Positions 40,183-47,576 of a stretch of 64,000 bases of DNA are shown piece after piece. The notes beneath the pieces are model-generated. The model saw nothing but the letters and a program-made list of their open reading frames with translations, did not search any database and had not been told where the DNA came from. Position numbers and translations under genes: made by a program. Within the stretch, counting starts at the first letter, position 1. Each line of letters starts with the position of its first letter. Origin of the DNA: DASYKT01 sp035995185 (GTDB lineage Bacteria; Acidobacteriota; Blastocatellia; Pyrinomonadales; Pyrinomonadaceae). Location: NCBI GenBank assembly GCA_035995185.1, contig DASYKT010000027.1, positions 186,001 to 250,000 of the forward strand, given 5' to 3'.

Positions 40183-40452
40183 TTAACAGCCGAAATCGCA
40201 CACGTGCCAACAGTTGTAGACGCTGTTGATACAGCTGTTGTAACACGAGCCTGAACCGGCACCGCACTGAGCAGTGCAATAGTCCTCCGGAGTCGGAGCA
40301 AACGGATCGAACAGATCGATCGGACAGCTCGAACAGCAGGGGCGGGCCAAAGCCGACTGTGTCCCGCTGGGCGCAAACATAACAAATCCCAGGCAGAACA
40401 TTAGAACCGCCAAAATTCCTAATCTTTTGATCAAGCCAAGTTTATTTTTCAT
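40183..40452 (-). CDS. Small secreted ten-cysteine peptide (copy 3)
   Basis: An 89-residue paralogue and the first of the three in transcription order. The signal peptide is MKNKLGLIKRLGILAVLMFC followed by LGFVM, cleaved near ALAR. The mature part has ten cysteines, with DPFAPTPEDYC and CGAGSGSCY matching copies 1 and 2. The leader GGAGGTCAGATAATG is nearly the same as in copy 2. No transporter, maturase or protease gene lies adjacent, so a classic bacteriocin cassette is not evident. Confidence 0.78.
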   Translation of the reverse strand: MKNKLGLIKRLGILAVLMFCLGFVMFAPSGTQSALARPCCSSCPIDLFDPFAPTPEDYCTAQCGAGSGSCYNSCINSVYNCWHVCDFGC

Positions 40453-40662
40453 TATCTGACCTCCGTGTGTAATTCAAAAACCAGCTTCCGCTTTGAGAGT
40501 AGGGTGGAAGTAAACCCTGACCGGGCATGAAAGAACGGATGTTTACCCCGGACCCGATCGATCGCAGGTTCATTTTTCCGATTTTATGGAAGAAAAAGAA
40601 CTTGAGTTAGATATCTAGAATAACCACCCGCGGTATTACAAGTCAACGATTCTTTTGTAGAG
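40453..40662. other. Leader/intergenic region upstream of the cysteine-rich triplet
   Basis: About 210 bases with no gene. It presumably contains the promoter of the three-gene set. A hairpin-like block GGTGGAAGTAAACCCTGACC ... GGATGTTTACCCC occurs near 40505-40550. No further recognisable signal is seen. Confidence 0.35.
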
Positions 40663-40876
40663 GGTCAGTTTGAAGACTATTCTTAAAAGTCCCCAACGGG
40701 GACAAAGCCACCCTGGGTTACCGGAATCCAAAATGATCAAGCCCTGAAGGGGCGGCAGAAATCAATCTGCCGCCCCTTCAGGGCTAATACTTTAATTGAT
40801 CGTTCCTTACCCAGGGCTAAAGCCCTGGACTATTCTCTTCAGTCCGCTGTGCGGACATACCGTTTTCAAACTGACC
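40663..40876. repeat. 214-bp multi-palindrome element with 11-bp terminal inverted repeats
   Basis: The ends GGTCAGTTTGA (40663) and TCAAACTGACC (ending 40876) are perfect inverted repeats. Moving inward, paired blocks follow in mirror order (GACTATTCTTAAAAGTCC, ACCCTGGGTTACCGGAA, GATCAA and their partners) to a central 19-bp perfect hairpin (40741-40759 with 40766-40784, loop AATCAA). Layered symmetry of this kind is what remains of, or is mobilised by, REP-type transposases. It lies just upstream of asd. Confidence 0.82.
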
Positions 40877-40937
40877 TGCTACTTTTGAAGCTTTCCTTTT
40901 TATTAAGCCTAAATTACACTTAATTTTTTGTGACCCT

Positions 40938-41978
40938 ATGAGTAAAAGATACCGTGTAGGAATTCTGGGAGCGACCGGCACTGTCGGCCAGAGATTTATT
41001 CAGCTTTTGGCCGATCATCCCCAATTCGAGATCGCCGCTTTGGCCGCCTCCGACCGCTCGGCGGGCAAGACCTTTGTCGAGGCCTGTCCGTGGAAATTGG
41101 CGACACCGATGCCGGAAAAGGTTAAAGAGATCGTGGTGCAGCCGATCGAACCGCCGCTCGAATGCGACCTGGTTTTTTCCAGCCTGCCCTCGAATGTGGC
41201 CAGGGCTACGGAGGAAGCTTTTGCCCGCGCGGGTTACCCGGTCATCAGCAATTCATCGTCTTTCCGCATGGACGAAGATGTGCCGCTGCTTATCCCGGAG
41301 ATCAATCATGACCATCTCGGCCTGATCGAAACGCAGCGGGTCAAGCGCGGATTCGGCAAAGGTTTTATCGTCACCAACCCGAATTGCGCGGTGATAAGTT
41401 TTGCGCCGCCGCTTGCCGCAATGCATGAAAAATTCGGCGTTGAATCGCTGATAATTTCTACTTACCAGGCCATTTCCGGCGCCGGTTACCCGGGTGTGGC
41501 GGCGCTCGACATAATGGACAATGTAATGCCTTATATCGCCGGCGAAGAACCGAAGGTCGAGATAGAGGCGCAGAAAATTCTTGGCAAATTTACCGGGCAG
41601 GAGATCGAAAAAGCCGACTTTGTGGTAAGCGCTCAATGTTTCCGCGTCAACGTCGTGGACGGGCACACCGTTTCGGCGCGGGTGAAATTAAGGGAGACTT
41701 CAACGCTGGAAGAAGTGACCGAGGCCATTACAAATTATCCCCGGCTAAACCTTTATTCTTCGCCGGAAAATTTTATGGTCGTGCGCGAAGAGCCCGATCG
41801 CCCGCAGCCGCGAATGGACCGCGACACGGGCAAGGGAATGACCATCACCATCGGACGATTGTTTCCCGATAATATTTTCGATTACCGTTTCGTGTGTCTG
41901 AGCCATAATACGATCCGCGGCGCCGCCGGCGCGGCGGTACTCAATGCGGAGTTACTAATAGATAAAGGCTTGATCTAA
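40938..41978 (+). CDS. asd: Aspartate-semialdehyde dehydrogenase
   Basis: Reduces aspartyl phosphate to the semialdehyde, linking LysC to DapA. The 346-residue protein has the NADP-binding start VGILGATGTVGQRF, the catalytic Cys150 (TNPNCAV) and the active-site His243 (DGHTVSARVK). The sequence matches the archaeal/yeast-like subgroup rather than the E. coli type (for example ISTYQAISGAGYPG). It lies apart from the main dap gene row, about 5 kb downstream, behind the 214-bp repeat. Confidence 0.96.
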   Translation: MSKRYRVGILGATGTVGQRFIQLLADHPQFEIAALAASDRSAGKTFVEACPWKLATPMPEKVKEIVVQPIEPPLECDLVFSSLPSNVARATEEAFARAGYPVISNSSSFRMDEDVPLLIPEINHDHLGLIETQRVKRGFGKGFIVTNPNCAVISFAPPLAAMHEKFGVESLIISTYQAISGAGYPGVAALDIMDNVMPYIAGEEPKVEIEAQKILGKFTGQEIEKADFVVSAQCFRVNVVDGHTVSARVKLRETSTLEEVTEAITNYPRLNLYSSPENFMVVREEPDRPQPRMDRDTGKGMTITIGRLFPDNIFDYRFVCLSHNTIRGAAGAAVLNAELLIDKGLI

Positions 41979-42021
41979 TTCTATGGCTCTGCGGCTGCTG
42001 CATAAGGCTGATTGAAATTTA

Positions 42022-42101
42022 GCGGCTCTGCCGCAGTGATGTGCGGAAAGCCTGTGGCTTTCCGGCAGGTTAATAATAATTTGAGGAGGCTATGCCTCCG
42101 G
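42022..42101. repeat. Left palindrome set of the REP-associated transposase
   Basis: Three palindromes in order: GCGGCTCTGCCGCAGTG, GCGGAAAGCCTGTGGCTTTC and GGAGGCTATGCCTCC. They recur in the opposite order and orientation on the right side of the transposase gene (42657-42734). Confidence 0.82.
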
Positions 42102-42110
42102 TAGATAAAC

Positions 42111-42656
42111 GTGCCTCCCATCTCAAAGAATAATCCGCTCTATTTTATTACTTCGGTCACTCATAATCGTTTGCCTGTTTTTAGAACGGGCAAATTAAAA
42201 GAGCTTATATGCCAAGCCTTTAGCGAATCAAGAAATTCCGCCGGTTTCCTCATTTTCTCTTACGTTGTGATGTCCGATCACTTTCATATTATTACCGACT
42301 CAAAACTTAATCAGTCCGAAACGCTTAGATATTTGAATGGAATTTCAGCGCGGAGGGTGATCGGTTATCTAAAGGAAAATGGATTTGAAACGTCTCTGCT
42401 GAAACTTAGAACGGAAACGAAAGATCGTGGTTACAAGCATTCACTCTGGGAACATCATTCAAATACATTCGAAATTAAAACCGAAGAAGTTTTGATGCAA
42501 AAAGTAAATTACATTCATCAGAATCCAGTTGAAGAAGGTCTTTGTGAGCGGCCGAAAGAATATCGCTGGTCGAGTTATAGATTTTGGAAGCGCTCCATGC
42601 TTGAGAATGAGCCGCTTAGGGTTGATATTGAAAAAATCGAATGGAGACAAAGATGA
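42111..42656 (+). CDS. REP-associated tyrosine transposase (RAYT)
   Basis: A 181-residue Y1/HUH endonuclease of the RAYT type. The HUH motif is SDHFHII (His57 and His59) and the catalytic tyrosine is Tyr134 (VNYIHQNPVEEGL); the tail WSSYRFW is also typical. The reading frame starts at GTG 42111. RAYTs are thought to spread REP palindromes. This one is bracketed by a mirror-image set of three palindromes, the probable substrate. It lies between asd and purB and is not part of either operon. Confidence 0.93.
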   Translation: MPPISKNNPLYFITSVTHNRLPVFRTGKLKELICQAFSESRNSAGFLIFSYVVMSDHFHIITDSKLNQSETLRYLNGISARRVIGYLKENGFETSLLKLRTETKDRGYKHSLWEHHSNTFEIKTEEVLMQKVNYIHQNPVEEGLCERPKEYRWSSYRFWKRSMLENEPLRVDIEKIEWRQR

Positions 42657-42734
42657 GCGGAGGCGCAGCCTCCTGATATTAGCGGGAATTTCGGAAGGGC
42701 AGAGCCCTTCCGCACAGCACTGCGGCAGAGCCGC
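42657..42734. repeat. Right palindrome set of the REP-associated transposase
   Basis: GCGGAGGCGCAGCCTCC, CGGAAGGGCAGAGCCCTTCC and CACTGCGGCAGAGCCGC, the inverted counterparts of the left set at 42022-42101. Further imperfect copies (CAGTGCCGTGCGGCGC) extend to about 42770. Confidence 0.8.
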
Positions 42735-42797
42735 TTTAGGCTGATCTGAAGCAGTGCCGTGCGGCGCAAATCCATGCTAAGATAAACAGTAAAAACA

Positions 42798-44090
42798 ATG
42801 ATACCTCGCTACACATTGCCCGAGATGGGCGCGATCTGGTCTGAGCAAAATAAGTTCCAAAAATGGCTCGATGTCGAAATAGCCGTCTGCGAAGTGCACG
42901 CCGAGATGGGAACCATTCCCGCCGAGGCCGTCGCCGAAATAAAAGCCAAAGCCGCTTTTACGCCTGAGCGCATCAGTGAAATAGAAAAGACCACCGATCA
43001 CGACGTCATCGCCTTTACCACCAACCTGGCGGAAAACATCGGCGAAGCCGCGCGCTTCGTTCACTACGGGCTCACTTCGTCAGACGTGGTCGACACCGCC
43101 AACGCGCTGCTGCTCAAAGAAGCGTGCGGTGTTTTGCTGGCGAAAGTCGATGGCCTGTTGGAAGTTCTTAAAAAGCGCGCGCTGGAATTTAAAGACACGC
43201 CCCAGATTGGCCGCACGCACGGGATCCACGCGGAGCCGACCTCGTTCGGAATGACGTTTGCGCTCTGGTATTCGGAAATGCAGCGTAATAAAGAGCGCCT
43301 GATCAAAGCAAAAGATATTGTGTCGGTAGGAAAGATCAGCGGCGCGGTCGGCGCGTTTGCGCATCTCGACCCGGAGGTCGAAGAGCGCGTCTGCGAAAAG
43401 CTGGGGCTTAAAGCGGCGGCTGTTTCAACACAGGTCATCCAGCGCGACCGTTACGCCGAATATCTCTGCACGCTGGCGATCGTCGCTGCTTCACTGGAAA
43501 AATTCGCGCTGCAGGTGCGCCACTGGCAGCGGACGGAAGTTCGCGAGGCGCAGGAAAAATTCAAGACCGGGCAGAAAGGTTCTTCGGCGATGCCGCACAA
43601 ACGCAATCCGATCCTTTCGGAACGCATCTGTGGAATGGCGCGGACCGTCCGGGCGAATTCCATCGTCGGGTTGGAAAACGTGGCGCTCTGGCACGAACGC
43701 GATATTTCGCACAGCTCGGCTGAGCGTATCGTCCTGCCTGATTCTTCCGCGGCGCTCGATTACATTCTTACCAAAGCCGCCTCGCTGCTCGACAGCCTGG
43801 TGGTCTATCCCGAAAGGATGCTGGAAAATATCAACCTGACGCGCGGCCTTGTTTTTAGCGGCCAGCTGCTTTTGGCGCTGACGCAGAAAGGCGTCTCGCG
43901 CGAAGACGCTTATCTTTGGGCGCAGCGGAATGCGATGAAGGTTTGGGACGAAGGCGGAGAGTTTAGAGAACTGGTAATGAAAGACGCGGACATTTCCTCA
44001 CGTTTGTCACCAGAGGAAATAGCCCGCGCCTTTGATCTTAAACACTACCTGCGCAACGTAAGTAAAGTTTTTAAGAGAGTTTTCAGTTAA
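42798..44090 (+). CDS. purB: Adenylosuccinate lyase
   Basis: Splits adenylosuccinate and SAICAR in purine synthesis. The 430-residue protein carries the superfamily signature GSSAMPHKRNPI (261-272, catalytic Ser262/263) and the substrate motifs TSSDVVDTANALL and GRTHGIHAEP. The last 23 residues (ARAFDLKHYLRNVSKVFKRV) are followed by the convergent hicB stop, which overlaps the purB stop. A second, slightly different copy of the purB 3' end lies 596 bases downstream (44618-44692), evidence that the present 3' end was replaced or displaced by an insertion. Confidence 0.97.
   Translation: MIPRYTLPEMGAIWSEQNKFQKWLDVEIAVCEVHAEMGTIPAEAVAEIKAKAAFTPERISEIEKTTDHDVIAFTTNLAENIGEAARFVHYGLTSSDVVDTANALLLKEACGVLLAKVDGLLEVLKKRALEFKDTPQIGRTHGIHAEPTSFGMTFALWYSEMQRNKERLIKAKDIVSVGKISGAVGAFAHLDPEVEERVCEKLGLKAAAVSTQVIQRDRYAEYLCTLAIVAASLEKFALQVRHWQRTEVREAQEKFKTGQKGSSAMPHKRNPILSERICGMARTVRANSIVGLENVALWHERDISHSSAERIVLPDSSAALDYILTKAASLLDSLVVYPERMLENINLTRGLVFSGQLLLALTQKGVSREDAYLWAQRNAMKVWDEGGEFRELVMKDADISSRLSPEEIARAFDLKHYLRNVSKVFKRVFS
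44022..44059 (+). repeat. Direct repeat, copy 1 (inside purB 3' end)
   Basis: A 38-base stretch encoding ARAFDLKHYLRN. It is repeated with a single difference at 44618-44655. The two copies bracket the hicAB pair. Confidence 0.9.
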
Positions 44091-44302
44091 GCTACTTCTA
44101 AGAGAATCGCTCTGGGTTCAGGAAGGGCGATGCCTTTTTCCTGATACGTTTCGATCATAAGCTCCAGGGCGGTTTGGGCTTCGCGCAACGCTTCCTCATG
44201 AGTTTCTCCAAACGCGGACAAGCCGGAGAATTCAGCACACGTGGCAACATATGCCTGATCTTCTTCACTCCAAAAAATCTGGAAGGTATATTTATTTTTC
44301 AT
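44087..44302 (-). CDS. hicB: HicB-family antitoxin
   Basis: A 71-residue HicB-like protein with the partial RNase H-like fold: FQIFWSEEDQAYVATCAEFSG then GETHEEALREAQTALELMIE. It lacks an obvious C-terminal DNA-binding domain, as in many short HicB proteins. It is encoded after and overlaps the toxin gene by 11 bases. Its stop overlaps the convergent purB stop. It probably neutralises the adjacent HicA. Confidence 0.85.
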   Translation of the reverse strand: MKNKYTFQIFWSEEDQAYVATCAEFSGLSAFGETHEEALREAQTALELMIETYQEKGIALPEPRAILLEVA

Positions 44303-44549
44303 TTCTGATAAGCAAGATCGCTCTCAATAGTTGTTTTAACTGATAAGGCTTTGCGTTTCCGCGAAAATTCTGAAAATTCATCAACCGATTTTGCTCAAGT
44401 GTTAAAGATGAATTTTCATAGATCACGTGCGAGCCTTTTTGTCTTCGAAATTCAAATCCGAAACATTCAGCTAACTGACAGATCTCATAAAAGCCGAAAT
44501 TATTGGGCGAATTTCTCGCTTTCTCAAGCAGTTTATCACATTTATTCAT
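44292..44549 (-). CDS. hicA: HicA-family mRNA interferase toxin
   Basis: An 85-residue HicA/YcfA-like dsRBD-fold protein, which cleaves mRNA without ribosomes. The catalytic His is His41 in RRQKGSHVIYE; PYQLKQLLRAI near the end is the usual second half. At 85 residues it is longer than the typical 60-residue HicA because of the N-terminal helix (KLLEKARNSPNNFGFYEICQ). I prefer ATG 44549 to the TTG at 44555. A strong 13-bp palindrome lies just upstream. Confidence 0.85.
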   Translation of the reverse strand: MNKCDKLLEKARNSPNNFGFYEICQLAECFGFEFRRQKGSHVIYENSSLTLEQNRLMNFQNFRGNAKPYQLKQLLRAILLIRNEK

Positions 44550-44555
44550 CGCCAA

Positions 44556-44591
44556 TTAAAATAGCGAGAACACAAGTCCTCGCTATTTTAA
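44556..44591. promoter_or_regulatory. Perfect 13-bp inverted repeat upstream of hicA
   Basis: TTAAAATAGCGAG (44556-44568) and CTCGCTATTTTAA (44579-44591) are perfect inverted arms around a 10-base loop. The site ends seven bases before hicA, as expected for an operator bound by the HicAB complex. The T-rich arm could also make it a terminator; the position favours regulation. Confidence 0.6.
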
Positions 44592-44617
44592 TAACGACGT
44601 TTCACGAGCGAGGGAGT

Positions 44618-44692
44618 GCCCGCGTCTTTGATCTTAAACACTACCTGCGCAACGTTGATAAAGTGTACGCAAGAGTTTTTGGCCCGGTTTAG
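44618..44692 (+). pseudogene. Duplicated purB 3' end (remnant)
   Basis: This fragment translates in frame as ARVFDLKHYLRNVDKVYARV followed by FGPV and a stop, closely matching the C-terminus of the intact purB. The first 38 bases match purB at 37 positions, then the copies diverge. It has no start or upstream gene body. It is most simply the former, or an imported, purB 3' end separated from the gene by the 0.6-kb hicAB insertion. Confidence 0.85.
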
Positions 44693-45108
44693 TTAGACCA
44701 TTGATCAGCCAGGTTGCCGATGATCGGAAGCTTGAAGATCTGGCCCTGGAAAGCTTTGACGGCGCAGAAAATGATCGCGATCAAAACACCCAAGCCAAAT
44801 ATCAAATAGATGATGCTGACAAGCCCCATACTGCCGGCCGCTGCGGCCCCGCTGCCTGTAGCCGAAGCGCCCCCGATAAGTATCGCAGTCAAAATATTCA
44901 GAACTATTGCGATCACAAAACAGGAAACGGACAAAAGAATCGATTGAAACGCGTGAAAACGGGGCAGTTTATTTGTTTTATCCGTTACCACAACGATAAT
45001 GCTGTATATCAGGCCCAAGGCACAGATAATATTTCCGACATAACAGATCAAAGCTCCAACGTTATTGTCCAAGCCGAGTGCAGTTTTACCTGCAGGGTTA
45101 TTTTCCAT
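44689..45108 (-). CDS. DUF4870-type small membrane protein
   Basis: A 139-residue protein with about three transmembrane helices (near 20-40, 55-80 and 95-120) and the segment LPRFHAFQSILLSV, which is the DUF4870/Tic20-like signature. The function of the family is unknown. The N-terminus (TALGLDNNVGALICYVGNII) also matches. It is separated from purS by a 130-base divergent gap. Confidence 0.85.
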   Translation of the reverse strand: MENNPAGKTALGLDNNVGALICYVGNIICALGLIYSIIVVVTDKTNKLPRFHAFQSILLSVSCFVIAIVLNILTAILIGGASATGSGAAAAGSMGLVSIIYLIFGLGVLIAIIFCAVKAFQGQIFKLPIIGNLADQWSN

Positions 45109-45237
45109 TTCTAATTCTCCTTCTGAAGAGTCAAGTGTAATTTTAAACAGAATAATTTCTTAAAGATGACGAAATAGTATACCAATAATTGCATAAGAAC
45201 AAGAGATTTATCAACGTTTTTGAGGTAAGATAAGGAA

Positions 45238-45483
45238 ATGAAGGCAAAAGTTTATGTAAATCTGAAGCCGAGCGTCCTCGACCCGCAAGGTAAGGCCATC
45301 CAGCATTCGGTCGAACTGCTCGGTTTTGACAAAATAGTTGACGTCAGGCAGGGCAAATTTTTCGAAATATCTTTAGATTCAGGAGTTTCCGAGTCAGAAG
45401 CGGCCGCCGCGGCGGAAAAGATCGCCAAAGACGTCCTGGCCAATCCGGTAATTGAAGACTATAGAGTAGAAATAGTTTCTTAA
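45238..45483 (+). CDS. purS: Phosphoribosylformylglycinamidine synthase subunit PurS
   Basis: An 81-residue small subunit that bridges PurQ and PurL in the FGAM synthase complex. It starts KVYVNLKPSVLDPQGKAI and has the family's VRQGKFFEISLD segment. Length is normal. purQ follows after a 70-base gap holding an inverted simple repeat (GCAGTGGCAATAGGCAG/CTGCACTGC). purL is not within the window. Confidence 0.95.
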   Translation: MKAKVYVNLKPSVLDPQGKAIQHSVELLGFDKIVDVRQGKFFEISLDSGVSESEAAAAAEKIAKDVLANPVIEDYRVEIVS

Positions 45484-45553
45484 GTGAGCAGTGGCAATAG
45501 GCAGTTTGCAGGAATACTGCACTGCTTACTGCTGCCGCCTATCGCATACTGAT

Positions 45554-46255
45554 ATGAAGTTTGGAGTTATTGTTTTTCCCGGTTCAAATTGTGACCACGA
45601 CGCCTATCACGCGGTATCGAAATACGTGGGACAGCCGGTTGATTTTATCTGGCATAGAGACACGGATCTTAGCAGTTACGATGCGGTGATCGTCCCGGGC
45701 GGATTTTCCTACGGCGATTACCTGCGCGCGGGCGCCCTGGCGAGATTTTCGCCCGTCATGCAATCAGTCAAAAAATTTGCCGCGGAAGGTAAATTCGTTT
45801 TCGGCATCTGCAACGGTTTTCAGATCCTTTGCGAAGCGGGACTTTTACCGGGCGCGCTGATGCGCAATCGCGGTCTGCACTTTGTCTGCCGGCACGTCAA
45901 TATCAAGGTCGAAAATAACGACACGCCTTATACCAGCGAGATCGCGGGCGAAAAAGTTCTTTCTATCCCGGTCGCGCATGCCGAGGGAAATTACGTCTGC
46001 GACGACGAAACTTTTAGTCAACTGGAAGAAAACGGCCAGATAGTTTTTCGCTATTGCGATGAAACCGGCGAGATAACCGATGAAGCGAATCCTAACGGCG
46101 CGCGCGCGAATATTGCGGGAATTTGTAATCTCAACAGGAATGTTTTAGGTATGATGCCGCACCCGGAAAGGGCCTGCGAAGAACTGCTCGGCTCAACCGA
46201 CGGACGGGGAATTTTCAGCTCGCTGACCAAGGCGATTGCCGCAAGTTCGCATTAA
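45554..46255 (+). CDS. purQ: Phosphoribosylformylglycinamidine synthase glutaminase subunit PurQ
   Basis: The glutamine amidotransferase subunit supplying ammonia to PurL. The class I catalytic Cys86 lies in FGICNGFQ and the His-x-Glu in MMPHPERA (about 212). The start at ATG 45554 (MKFGVIVFPGSNCDHDAY) matches the family; an upstream in-frame extension is repeat-derived and was discarded. The 233-residue length is usual for the stand-alone PurQ of Gram-positive and many other bacteria. Confidence 0.96.
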   Translation: MKFGVIVFPGSNCDHDAYHAVSKYVGQPVDFIWHRDTDLSSYDAVIVPGGFSYGDYLRAGALARFSPVMQSVKKFAAEGKFVFGICNGFQILCEAGLLPGALMRNRGLHFVCRHVNIKVENNDTPYTSEIAGEKVLSIPVAHAEGNYVCDDETFSQLEENGQIVFRYCDETGEITDEANPNGARANIAGICNLNRNVLGMMPHPERACEELLGSTDGRGIFSSLTKAIAASSH

Positions 46256-46266
46256 GACATTATGGA

Positions 46267-46399
46267 GCGCGGGCATCCCTGCCCGCATTCATTTCGAGAA
46301 CCACCCCGTCACGCTACGCGTGCCACCCCTCCCCGATATAGCATGGGCGTAAGGAGGGGAGCTTAAACCCGGTCGCTACCGCTTCGGGTTCTGACCTCA
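46267..46399. repeat. Composite palindromic repeat (GGAGGGG family plus GCGGGCA hairpin)
   Basis: A GCGGGCA/TGCCCGC hairpin near 46268 is followed by GAGAACCACCCCGTCACGC, an interrupted CCCCTCC...GGAGGGG pair and the right-end module ACCCGGTCGCTACC...GGTTCTGACCTCA. Together these match the elements at 8007 and 3898. It separates purQ from the convergent GHMP kinase gene. Confidence 0.8.
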
Positions 46400-46427
46400 T
46401 ACCCGAGGGTACTGTTAATTTTATTAA

Positions 46428-47435
46428 CTACAATTCCTTAACAACTAAACCTTCCGGCGCTAAAGTCCACTTCAGAACTTCGCAGCCTTCCATTGCCGCT
46501 AATGCTGCTTCCACTTCGTCGCGTCGGCCTTCTTCGCAATAAAAAGCTATGCAGCCGCCGCCGCCCGCGCCGCACACTTTGGCGGCGATCGCACCATTAG
46601 CCAAAGCGGCCTCGATCAGCTCATCCATATGCGAAGTAGTGATATTCGGCGAAAGGCGTTTGCGCAGCGGGTAGGACTTTTTCAAAATTTCTCCGACGTG
46701 GTCCCATTCGTTCATCAGCAGCGCTTCACGCAGCTCGAGCGAGCCGTCGCGGATGCCTTCGAAGATGTCGAAGAGCTCCGGGTCGCCGTCGATATGGCGT
46801 TTGGTTATTTCCCAGTTATTCGTGCCTGAATTGCGCGGCTCGCCCGTGTAGCAAACAGCCATCCGGCTTTCCAGCATCGCCGTATCGGTCGCCAAAGCCT
46901 CGCGGCGAAAACCGTCCGGGCGGAAATGAATGCAGGACAGCCCGCCGTATTGCGCCGAGTAGTAATCCTGAAAACCCGCCGGCACGCGGATGACCTGTGT
47001 TTCTATGCTGGAAGCGATCGGGATGAACTCGTCCTCTTTGTAGCGATCGCCCAGCAAACGGTTCAGCGCGCCGACACAGGCGATGTTAAGGGTCGAAGAA
47101 CCCGCCAGGCCGGCCCCCGCCGGGGCTTCCGATTCGGTGATCATATGCAGGCCGGTTTCGGGTTTGAAAAAGTAAACAAGCTTGGAGAGTAATTCCAGCC
47201 GCGGCTCGTGCGCGAGTTCGTGAAAATGATCGAGATCGGTTTCGAATTTTACGCCGCGGTCGATCGATTCGAGAATTATTTTGCTGTCGTCGCGCGTTTC
47301 GATACGGCAATGCGCGCGCAGGCTGATGGCGAAATTAACGGTCGCCGCGCCTTCGTGAAAAAGAAAAAGGGGCGGAATGTCGATAGTGCCTCCGGCCAGA
47401 TCGACCCGCGTTGGAGCAGATGATTCGATTATCAT
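46428..47435 (-). CDS. GHMP-family sugar kinase (HddA-like)
   Basis: A 335-residue GHMP kinase. The start SAPTRVDLAGGTIDIPP and the ATP loop APAGAGLAGSSTLN (about 105-118) are followed by a third motif, KVCGAGGGGCIAF (about 290). The N-terminal form resembles D-glycero-D-manno-heptose 7-phosphate kinase and related sugar kinases, but heptose pathway partners are not adjacent. It could serve glycan or nucleotide-sugar metabolism. The substrate is an inference. Confidence 0.85.
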   Translation of the reverse strand: MIIESSAPTRVDLAGGTIDIPPLFLFHEGAATVNFAISLRAHCRIETRDDSKIILESIDRGVKFETDLDHFHELAHEPRLELLSKLVYFFKPETGLHMITESEAPAGAGLAGSSTLNIACVGALNRLLGDRYKEDEFIPIASSIETQVIRVPAGFQDYYSAQYGGLSCIHFRPDGFRREALATDTAMLESRMAVCYTGEPRNSGTNNWEITKRHIDGDPELFDIFEGIRDGSLELREALLMNEWDHVGEILKKSYPLRKRLSPNITTSHMDELIEAALANGAIAAKVCGAGGGGCIAFYCEEGRRDEVEAALAAMEGCEVLKWTLAPEGLVVKEL

Positions 47436-47464
47436 AAAGTCTTTTTTGAATTAATGCGCCGATA

Positions 47465-47562
47465 TGTAGCGCCGCCGTCCCGGCGGCTGTCCTGACGGCG
47501 TCAGGTCTTTTTTTGCGCGGGCGGGACGCCCGCACGACAGCCAGCGAGACGCTGGCGCTACT
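47465..47562. repeat. REPIN-like element (orientation B)
   Basis: This is the reverse-orientation counterpart of the element at 32712-32814, with matching GTAGCGCC ends, GGCGGGACG blocks and a T-tract. It lies between the GHMP kinase and DedA genes. Confidence 0.85.
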
Positions 47563-47576
47563 TATAAAACAAATAA

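Noticed and set aside
44556..44591. Intrinsic terminator of a plus-strand transcript
   Set aside because: The perfect palindrome sits immediately upstream of hicA on the other strand, where an operator is expected; no plus-strand gene precedes it directly.
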